From assembly GCA_003313425.1 (NCBI GenBank), contig NHZP01000019.1, positions 620,001 to 684,000 on the forward strand: a stretch of 64,000 bases of DNA, in the 5' to 3' direction. A program made the position numbers and the translations under genes. Shown here piece after piece: positions 26,260-34,271 of the stretch. The notes beneath the pieces are model-generated. The model had not been told where the DNA came from and ran no database searches. It worked only from the letters and a program-made list of their open reading frames with translations. The first letter of the stretch is position 1; each line of letters opens with the position of its first letter. Source of the stretch: Pseudopyrenochaeta lycopersici (taxonomy: Eukaryota; Ascomycota; Dothideomycetes; Pleosporales; Pseudopyrenochaetaceae).

Positions 26260-27063
26260 ATGTCCGAACTCAGCAATATCCCACCAGTCGCCCATCAACT
26301 TTCCCTGGTCCTGCACACAGCGATCGACTTCGGTCACAACGAGGGCATCGGTATCGGTATCATCCAAAGCGCGGCGACAGGCGCAGCCCGGGCCAGCACG
26401 CTACCAATGGAGGAGCATAAACACGGCATCGAGCGTGGCCAGGTCAGAGCCAAGAACGTCAAAACGCGCGAAAGAGCTCATATGTTCGCGCTCATACTTG
26501 CCATGGGGCTAGCACGCAGTACACTCAAACGACAATGTACTACCGCACGCATCAAGGTGCAGAGTGTCACGGTGCTCTGTAGTTTGCCAGCGGTGGTTGA
26601 ACTGATCAAATATCACCGCGCTCACGGTCCCAAGAGTCTTGAATCCGTGGTGAGCACGGAGGACCGCTCGATGATGAAAAAAGTCCTGGCGAGTGTAAAA
26701 CGACTGTCGCGATACAATGTCCAAGTCTCAGTCGTAGAAGATGGGGCAGAAGGCAATACTGTGGATGCAGCAAGAGTAAAGATGATAGCCCGCCAGAGAA
26801 AGAAGAAGGCGTGTCGTCGCCGTCGTCACGCACGCCGAATCATGTCAACAAATGCCGGGACGGTAGGCGATGAGGAAGAAGATGGAGGAAGCGACGAGGA
26901 AGGGAATGGAGTGGGCGATGGGGAAGAAAGGAGAAACGATAGCTCGCATTTGGGACCTATGACAGAAAGAGAGTTGTCAAGTATATTCATGATGGATGAG
27001 ACAGGTGAGCCTGAGTTGCATTGGACTCGAATATATACTCCGTATCCCAGTGTGCAGCTCTAA
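26260..27063 (+). CDS. Orphan protein, possible RNase-H-fold without the catalytic acids
   Basis: A single-exon frame of 267 residues starting MSELSNIPPVAHQ. The N-terminal half has an order reminiscent of the RNase H fold: a strand with Asp and a glycine turn (AIDFGHNEGIGIGIIQS), a helix after KTRERAHMFALILAM, and a later strand/helix (VQSVTVLCSLPAVVELI). In active enzymes the helix carries a Glu and the later strand an Asp; here His and Ser stand in those places, so activity would be lost. This is a fold guess by eye. The C-terminal third is highly charged: a basic cluster (RQRKKKACRRRRHARR) that could act in nuclear import or nucleic-acid binding, then a Glu/Asp/Gly run. No homologue is recognised, and it sits beside repeats. 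It may be a domesticated or dying mobile-element gene, or a spurious frame. Confidence 0.45.
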   Translation: MSELSNIPPVAHQLSLVLHTAIDFGHNEGIGIGIIQSAATGAARASTLPMEEHKHGIERGQVRAKNVKTRERAHMFALILAMGLARSTLKRQCTTARIKVQSVTVLCSLPAVVELIKYHRAHGPKSLESVVSTEDRSMMKKVLASVKRLSRYNVQVSVVEDGAEGNTVDAARVKMIARQRKKKACRRRRHARRIMSTNAGTVGDEEEDGGSDEEGNGVGDGEERRNDSSHLGPMTERELSSIFMMDETGEPELHWTRIYTPYPSVQL

Positions 27064-28369
27064 AGCATCCAACTGACACAAAACGAGCAGAATCAGGTAG
27101 CTCAATCTCCAGACCTCTGAAATCTCCAAATCTCCAAGCCTTGCCATATATACTCGTGCATCGAACACGGGCCGATTCGGACCTTGTACAAGACGCGGAG
27201 ACCATGCAGAATGCATAGAGATGCCCACGACGCGGTTGATGACAACAAGACAATACGGACTGAGCTAGAGACGGAACGAGACAAGGAGAGATAGCATGAA
27301 GTCGTCTCGATAGGAAAATCGTTCGGCTTGAGCAATAATGAACAGCTACTGATGCAAACGCGGTGTGGGAGTTGAAAAGATCTGTGAGACGCGACCCCGA
27401 CCAGTCCAATTTCCAATCCCCTCCGGTTGCTGAGGAGTCGAACCTCCGCGAAATGGTACTTCCCCAAATCGCTGGCCCGGCTGCTCCCCTTCGGTGCAGG
27501 ATACACGCACTAGGCGGCGGAAAGGTCTCACCTGATCAAGTCCAGAAAGTACGCTGTCACGAAAGTGCACTCTGTCGGTGTGATCGAGCGACTGGCGAGA
27601 GGATAGTCTCAGTCAGACGGTGGTATGGGCGTCGAAGAGGGAGGCATGGAAGAAATAGTGTTGGCGTGCACGCCGATATGGAGAGACAGCGAACAACGGT
27701 GATGTGCGTCGATGTGGCCAAGTGTCTGACGGTAGGGTGGCCGTATCAGAAAGCGAGAGGTGGCGAGAAGATCAAGGTGATCAAGAAAGAAAATGCCGTG
27801 ACTCATGAGCTGAAAAGAAAGGCTGAATTGCATCGCATGAGTGGAAGTGTTGGTGGATCGTGATGTGAAGAAGAGATGGATGATTGGGAGCAGCAGGCAT
27901 ACTTTATCCAGAGCACAACAGTAGGACCACTAGTGCGGGAGAAGGCTACAGGCTTAATATGAGCAGTAACGGTGGCTGTCGTAAGAAGCAACGTCCAAAG
28001 CCAGTGAGAACGGAAGGGGTCAACAATCCAAAAGCAGGAAGGGAGTCAATAACGGATCAAGGAGGATGTGCAGAGAGCTACTGCGTATCAAACTCAAACG
28101 AGCAATGACTACCAAAAAGCAGCAATACATCGGCAGGTAGCCACGGTTTGCGCTTCTCGTGTACAAAGTCCCATCTACGACGAACAAACCATCGTCTATA
28201 GTCCAGTATTGACATGGACTCCCAAAATTTGAGCTCAAGGTAGGCTTAGACACCGTCTAGGCCTTTCTAATTCCATAAGTGCGATGTGTATACAGGGGCA
28301 CTGGTGACTGACCGCCGTAAGTGTCAGCACGATTGTCATAGGGTCTTGTGGGCAAAAAGACAACCAAAA
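27064..28369. other. Intergenic region with no supported gene
   Basis: About 1.3 kb. Open frames such as 27363-27863 begin at a weak context and show no known domain; their lysine-rich end is not distinctive. A GGTTCGACTCC box occurs on the minus strand near 27443-27453, but no tRNA can be folded around it. The final bases before 28370 include T-runs on the minus strand that would terminate the 5S transcript. Confidence 0.5.
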
Positions 28370-28488
28370 ACATACAACAGCGGGTATTCGCTAGTGGTCA
28401 CCCACCTAACTACTAATCCGCCGGTACGTTGCTTAAATAGGGCTGAGCGAACGGGAAGCCTTGTTTTCAACGTCCTATGGTCGTATGT
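28370..28488 (-). rRNA. 5S ribosomal RNA
   Basis: On the minus strand this 119-nt segment begins ACATACGACC and ends GTTGTATGT. The ends pair as a 9-bp helix I (one G-T). Inside are fungal 5S landmarks: TTCCCGTTCGCTCAGCCC, TTTAAGCAACGTACCGGCGG and ATTAGTAGTTAGGTGGGTGA followed by CCACTAGCGAATACCC. The length equals a normal 5S. A TTTTT run follows the 3' end at once, with a second T5 shortly after, matching RNA polymerase III termination. Dispersed single 5S genes are usual in filamentous ascomycetes. Two positions (TAGTTAGG and CACTAG) look like TpG-to-TpA and CpA-to-TpA changes from the usual GTTGG and CACCAG, so it may be a mildly mutated copy. Confidence 0.9.
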
Positions 28489-29246
28489 GATTATCAGGTG
28501 CAATATGGAATACCAAACCTAAAGTATTATAAGCCATGGATGCACGTTATGGACAGAATAAATATCATTGTCTTATGGATTCGCGGGCTAGTGATGTTTT
28601 GCTAAACTAGAAGTTTTTTTCTCCAACACTTGGCGCGTATCTAAAGATTATCTGCACATTACTAATAAGATCCTTCAGTGCTGTAGATGTTCCATCTCGA
28701 CTTACGCCATCTCACAGACTGTATACATGTGCAAGTCAGACGGCTGATTAATACCATGTTTCTAAGTTAGCTTTGGATCTTGGCCCCCAGCTTACTGTAT
28801 TTGTGTACACGATTAACACATCAATAGATCCTCTGCACATTTTGGCTTGAACAAATCAAGCGGGATTAATGTTACAGTTAGGGATTATTGTACCGTGAGG
28901 TGAGGATTCTATCCGATCTTCAATGCTGTTCCGTGTTCCCATCTCGGACTAGGTTCTGAACTTTCAGCGATTTCCGCGATATGTGACTTTGAGCACCTTC
29001 ATTTGACCATGGGGAGGTCGTTGTTCCCGCAACCAATGTGATTGGCTAGCAGGGGCAAGCCGCCGTGTAGCAGATATGTCATCCGCCCGAGACGTGGTTC
29101 CCACTTGTTGCCCATCGCGCCAAGAACACTGTGTGTCAGCAGCTCATCAGGCTGAGCCGGAAGCTACCTACACTCTTACTATTTCTTGCGCCTCTCAAAA
29201 TTAAGTGATCGTCCCGCTATCCGGGTTGATTGCCTTGTCATCATTG
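28489..29246. other. Intergenic region upstream of the HET pseudogene
   Basis: About 0.76 kb, rather AT-rich in its first half, with no supported frame. It includes the upstream sequence of the 5S gene (which is on the minus strand) and the presumed former promoter of the HET gene. Confidence 0.5.
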
Positions 29247-31395
29247 ATGGTTCCCTATCAGTATCGGCCTCTTGACGAGGCGAAAGAAGAACTGCGTCTG
29301 ATCAGGCTTCAGCCTGCTACTTGGGGAGACCCTATCGAGCTTCATATGCAGCATGTTCCTTTGTGTGAGAACCCACGATTTCATACAGCTACAGAGAAAC
29401 TTCCAGAGCTTAAAAAAACTTTACCACCTGGTTGGACAGTGTATGAGACTTTGGAAGGTCGTTACCTATTTGAGAGCATTGATGGAGGGTACTGTTCCTG
29501 GATACATCCAGACAAGAACATCGCAAAGTCCGCATACTTCCGTAGCGAAATCGATAGTAATCAGAGGTATGCATTCAAAGCATTGTCTTATACCTGGGGC
29601 ATTGATATCGAGACCACGCCAATACAGATTGTTGACCTGGATGTTGGAGAAGTGGGGAGCCTCCTCATTCGTCCGAACCTTGTAACAGCACTCAAATATT
29701 TACGCCAGACAGACGCGGAACGGACGCTTTGGATAGATGCTATATGTATCGATCAGAGTAATCTTGAAGAGCGAGGCAGGCAGGTAAAGCGCATGGACCG
29801 GATATATCGGTTTGCAAAGCAAGTGAATGTCTGGCTGGGTGCAGAATCCAAGGAGGAGCATAGCGATCGAGCCATGGAACTGCTTGGTTATATTGGAGCT
29901 CAAGTCGAATACTCTACAGATCAGAGCTACCTTGAAGCACCGTTTTGCCATGAGAAGAACTGGTACCGTCCTGATGTTGAGATCCCGCTCACAGATACCG
30001 AGGCCCTTGCTATCCGGAGCCTGCTCGAACGCCCATGGTTTTCGAGGCTCTGGATCACACAAGAGGTTCAGCTGGCGAATGAATCAGCGCAACTCAATTG
30101 TGGACATCAATCTATTGCCTGGTATCACTTTCGTCGAGCTGTGCTCGCTTTAGATGTCAAACAACAGATTAACGCATTTCTCCCCCCATCACTACTAGCT
30201 CAAGTCAGCAATCTGGTTTTCACGAGTAGAAGCACATTATCACTTAATCTGCTCTGGGCTACGCACCATGCTCAATGTCACGACAGTCGCGATAGAATTT
30301 ATGCTGTCTTGGGTCTCTTACATCCTCGGTTCTCTTCGCTTGTAGAGCCAGACTATAGTAAGACTCCGATGGTGACATATCAGAGAGCTTGTGAGTCTTG
30401 GATGAGGGCCTATGACAAGCTGAGTTTTCTTGAGTTCTGTGATATGCGGTATCAGGACGGCAGGTGACCTTCGTGGGTACCGGACTTGGCGAAAGTACTT
30501 CCACGCGGACCGATGACTTTCAGTCGTTTTGCATCAGGAGAAAGTGATACGGGAGGTGCTCGAATTATCAAGGACAAACTACTCGAGGTCTTTGGCGTGG
30601 AGTGTGGGATGATCTCATGGATAGAAGATATGGATCGACGCACAAGCCAGGTGTCGTGGGGATATTGGAGGAGCTTGCAGGAAAAGCTGCAGACTCGTGA
30701 GAGAAAATACAGCACGAACGAAGCACATATAGATGCTTTTATCACCACACTCTGCGGGAATCGCATTCGCGAAATGTATCCAGCACACATCTACTGGCCA
30801 ACCTTGTCACAATGCCGCCGAACTTTTCTCAGGACAAGTGAAGAGAAGGTCAGTCGGAGCAAGACGGATTTTAACGCTTTCCAAAATAGTGTCCACGAGT
30901 TCACCAGCGGGCGTCGCCTCTTCGTAACTCCATACTACATGGGACTTGCTCCCGTGCCAGTGGCTACAGGTATGTAGTTCGGTGCTGCTACACGTACGTA
31001 ACGCAGCTAACAGCTCAGGTGACATGGTTGCTGTATTACTAGGGTTCGACGCACCGGTGATCCTCCGTCCGCAGGCAAATGGTAATTACTTGTTTGTCTG
31101 AGAGGCTTACGTGCATGATCTCATGAATGGAGAAGCACTCCTAGGCTCATTTCCACATGGATGGAGAGTGCAGTCTGACCGTAGTCAGCAAGGCCGCATG
31201 GTCCAGATATTTGCGCAAGAACAGAATATAGAGGACACAACTTCCGAGGATCCGCGGTTGGGGCCACTGCCAGCGGCTCTCGCGGGAGTGCTCAATTGTC
31301 CATATCAAACTGTTCATGACGGGAACGACCCGCGGCTGTTGCCTGAGGCATTAGCGCTACGAGGTATCAATATAAAGACTTTTCATCTTTGTTGA
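29247..31395 (+). pseudogene. HET-domain (heterokaryon incompatibility) gene, disrupted by two in-frame TGA codons
   Basis: HET proteins trigger cell death after fusion of genetically different hyphae. From the ATG at 29247 (MVPYQYRPLDEAKEELRLI) the frame reads into a typical HET domain: YAFKALSYTWGI, LWIDAICIDQSNLEERGRQ, MDRIYRFAKQVNVWLG, and WFSRLWITQEVQLA. It is stopped by TGA at 30465-30467, but the same frame continues at once with PSWVPDLAKVLPRG. A 49-nt intron (30970-31018) then joins VPVATG to DMVAVLLGFDAPVILRP. A second in-frame TGA lies at 31099-31101, followed by EAYVHDLMNGEALLG, the family's usual C-terminal block, up to the final stop at 31393-31395. Both TGAs fit CGA-to-TGA transitions. 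A truncated N-terminal product of 406 residues could still be made. 5S sequences flank the locus on both sides. Confidence 0.88.
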
Positions 31396-31614
31396 GCGGA
31401 GCCTTCCAGATAGTCAGGTCAAGTCCAGCAGTTTCGAAACCTGACGTAGATTGAGCTTATCAAATACCACAGTACTTCATTAACGTTCAACCACGTTATC
31501 ATTATAAAGCCAATTTGTTATCGTAAGAATGGAATCCATTATTACTACTTCATTTCCTTCCGAAGAGGCGAAGACTGCTCCGCATCGGGCTTGAAGTTCC
31601 GCAGGAAGATAAAT
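31396..31614. other. Short spacer after the HET pseudogene
   Basis: About 0.2 kb between the HET frame's last stop and the 5S pseudogene; no feature seen. Confidence 0.4.
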
Positions 31615-31713
31615 AACGTGCAACAGCGGGTGTTTACTACTGGCCATCCACCTACCTACTAGTCCACCGGTACGTTGCTTGAATAGGGCTGAGCGAACGG
31701 AAAGCATTGTTGT
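31615..31713 (-). pseudogene. 5S rRNA pseudogene, 5'-truncated and mutated
   Basis: About 99 nt on the minus strand align with the 5S gene at 28370-28488 from its position of about 20 to the 3' end. The block TTCGCTCAGCCCTATT and AAGCAACGTACCGG are retained, and the end reads CCCGCTGTTGCACGTT. The first 20 or so bases, needed for helix I, have no match, and several conserved positions are changed (for example GTGGATGGCCAGTAG for GTGGGTGACCACTAG). It should not fold as functional 5S. Same orientation as the intact copy, 3.2 kb away. Confidence 0.85.
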
Positions 31714-32142
31714 CTCTTGCTCTAATGCCAGTAAAGCCGCATATTAACCTATTTGCAGTATCAGGCATCACGCCCTCTGGATACAGTTTACTGCTCGCTA
31801 TCAAGACCGCGAATTTTGGCGCGCCAGCAATACTAGTGGTCGTTGATTAGGGTTGGATCGAGTGAGCGTTTATGATGTCTTAGGGCTAGTTCAGCGAGAG
31901 TATTGCTTTGTTTCAGCAGGCTTTAACGTCTCGTACGCCTAATCACATTGTAATCTCCTTTTCTGCATCCCCACCATGCACGCCCTAAGACCTAAGTAGG
32001 CGAGTGACAATAGCAATAGCAAGGATAACGAAGAAAGGGTAAGACTTAATAGGATCTATGGCGACTTATATACGTCTACTAAGCTTTAGAGGTTTATATA
32101 TTACTTCTCTTCCCTATTCTGAAGGGCATACAGAGCAACATA
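31714..32142. other. AT-rich intergenic region
   Basis: About 0.43 kb, AT-rich towards 32100, no supported gene. It lies between the 5S pseudogene and the 3' end of the broken kinase gene, and looks like decayed DNA. Confidence 0.5.
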
Positions 32143-33613
32143 TTAAGAAAGGCTCGCTGAGGACGAGAACCATGGGTGCTTGAGGAGATCTTCAGCGGTT
32201 AGCCTCAACTGCGGATCATACTCTAATATCTGTCGCATCAATGCAAGTAAGACTGCTGACTCTTCATCATCAATCTCTGGTGATCTGTTCTTGATGAACA
32301 ACTTGTCAATAGAGTCGTGAATATACGGCTCATCATCGCTGTATGGCTGTAGGCGCTGGCGATTTGGTCCATACCACTTCCTGGCTCGTAGCCAAGCCTG
32401 CATCATCCAATCTGGAAGTGGGCGAATGACATCGTTCATTTGAACGAGATGGTCATCGTCAGTATCGTCTTTCTCGTTCTGGTCGTGTCCAAGCATCATG
32501 AGGGCGAAGAGGGTGCGGCCGGTCAGAAACTCAAACATGAGGCAACCGAAGCTCCAAATATCAATTCCAGTCCCGAAACTCTCCCGTAAGATCAGTTCTG
32601 GAGCTCGAAGCGCAACGGGTGTCACAGTAGAATCTCATGGGTGGGCTACCCAGAACGCTAAGGATACTATTAGCAGATGATCAATGACCTTAGCCGAGAC
32701 GACTGAATAGAAAGAAAATCACCTGATCCGAGATCTGAAAGCTTCACCAGTAGGTCCGTATCCAAATTTATGCGATTGTGCAGCGACTGCTGGAGATAGA
32801 GGGTCTTGGGAGCCCATCTATTCATCTTGCCATCCAGTCGTTGCAGGGGTATGGCAGTCGTAGGCTCGTCTTGCACAAGGTCGTCCTCTTTGATATCATC
32901 GATACCTTGAATGGAGAAGAGTAGATTCCCAGACTGAATGTCGCCATGCACGATGCCGTTACGGTGAAGGAAAGCAAGTCCCCGTAACGCATGCAGTAGT
33001 ATCTTCTTAACTATCCATTTTGGATACCGCTCGACCTTGCCGTACATCTTGGGCTTATTCTGGGAGCTCTTCTACGAGTGAAGCAGCAGTTGCACCCATA
33101 GCTTCGAAAACTAAACATTGGTGCTTGCCATTGGGTCCTTCATGCTGAAATGCGTCTAATAGGGTAGTAATATGCCGAGAGTTAGGATCTTTGGATGATA
33201 CACTGGGGATCTTCTTGAGTATTGAGAGTTCAGTTGTCGACGAGGCCGCCTTGGCAATCATAATCCTCAGTGCAATATATCGTGGTGTACTATTGAAATA
33301 AATGGTTAGACTCGAGTGTCGAGTAAGGAGTTGCCACAGACGAAGTTGAAATGTTTTGGAAGTGACTTTTGGAGTTCTAATGAACCTACTCCGAGCTGAC
33401 AGCTAGCCATACTGTGGAGTATGAACCGTCTCCAAGCTTTCGTATGACTCTGTACTTCCCGCGGTGGAAGGTATCGCCGAGGTTGACTGGATGGTATCCT
33501 CCAGGACAGTATTCTTCGGCCCATTCAAAAGTTGCTCCAGTGTCTTCAAACCGCCAGAGGTCAGGGTTTTGAGGCAGTTCAGTTGGAGGTGTGGTGGGTG
33601 GAGAAGAAGCCAT
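32143..33613 (-). pseudogene. SRPK-like protein kinase, broken by a frameshift and an in-frame stop
   Basis: The family phosphorylates Ser/Arg-type substrates; fungal paralogues are numerous and poorly known. Exon 1 (33613-33390) encodes MASSPPTTPPTELPQNPDL and the glycine loop IRKLGDGSYSTVWLAV. A 100-nt intron leads to exon 2 (33289-32723), with ELSILKKIP, FEAMGATAASLVEELPE, the catalytic-loop variant GIVHGDIQSGNLLF and LVKLSDLGS. Exon 3 (32657-32143) has TPVALRAPELIL, GTGIDIWSFGCLMFEFLTG and the C-lobe. Two lesions exist. After EELPE, at about 33048-33054, the frame shifts; the other frame resumes with NKPKMYGKVERYPKW, consistent with a 2-nt deletion. In exon 3 a TGA (32635-32637) interrupts AFWVAHP/DSTVTPVALRAPE. 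The HGD and DLG variants are normal in this subgroup as I recall it. Without repair no full kinase is made. Confidence 0.85.
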
Positions 33614-33777
33614 AACGAAAGCGGAGGAGAGCGGTGAGAGAGCACAAGTAAAGGATGAGAAGCGAGGTTGAGGGAGAGAGAGAACTATACGCTCACTATT
33701 GTGGGCAGCGAAATATGTTCTCATGCGGTCGTAGCGATTGGGTGAGCAACAGCGAATGCTGAGTCTCGTCGCGCCAC

Positions 33778-34187
33778 GCGCTAATAGCACGTGTTTCAGC
33801 TGATTGCTATACGCTGTTACTCAGGTACTGGATGTCTCCCTCCTCTTCACTGACCGAATCGAAACCTCTCATTCCTCCGTTCCCAAACTATGAGATTTCT
33901 GTGGAAATCTCTATGAAGTACTGCTAAATGAAGTATTAGCGTCTACTTCAAGTTTAACAGACACCACATTTGCGATACCTTGTTCTCGTTCTTCACACTT
34001 TTGCACAGAACACTCTCTTCATAACGTTCACATCCGCATGCGCGATAACTTCAGCGACCACGATGGAAAAATAATGCGGGTAGTGATCAGATGCATATTT
34101 CATCAGACCTTTCTATTGACCAAGCGTTCAGGCAATTCATCGTAAGACGTGTAAGTCATTCAGAATCGGTCGTTGTATTGATTATAC
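33778..34187 (+). repeat. Dispersed repeat, copy 2 (less mutated)
   Basis: About 410 bp matching 24643-25018 in the same orientation. It retains more CpA and TpG dinucleotides than copy 1 and carries about 40 extra bp in the middle (near 34047-34100). It begins immediately upstream of the frame of the broken kinase and ends about 85 bp from the laccase stop codon. The nature of the element is unknown; no terminal repeats or open frame are visible. Confidence 0.82.
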
Positions 34188-34271
34188 ACATAGTCGCATC
34201 TTACAATTGATTAGAATATCATGCTTATGTAGAATCCCATTGATTGTTACAATATAGCCCAACAGCTAGAC

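Noticed and set aside
27430..27500. Possible tRNA on the minus strand (GGTTCGACTCC box near 27443-27453)
   Set aside because: The T-arm-like hairpin has only four pairs, the following 7 nt find no complementary acceptor strand upstream, and no proper A box or D-arm is present.
27363..27863. Plus-strand frame of 166 codons after the orphan gene
   Set aside because: Starts at a non-ATG or poor site, overlaps equally long frames on the other strand, no domain; not supportable.
30465..31101. The in-frame TGA codons of the HET gene as selenocysteine or programmed read-through
   Set aside because: Most ascomycetes lack selenoprotein machinery, and the neighbouring kinase is also broken and RIP-type mutation is visible nearby, so loss of function is the simpler reading.
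28370..31713. The two similar sequences at 28370 and 31615 as long terminal repeats of a retrotransposon
   Set aside because: Both are 5S rRNA-like: length 119 nt, helix I and internal blocks fit 5S. There is no TG...CA end, primer-binding site or pol gene between them.
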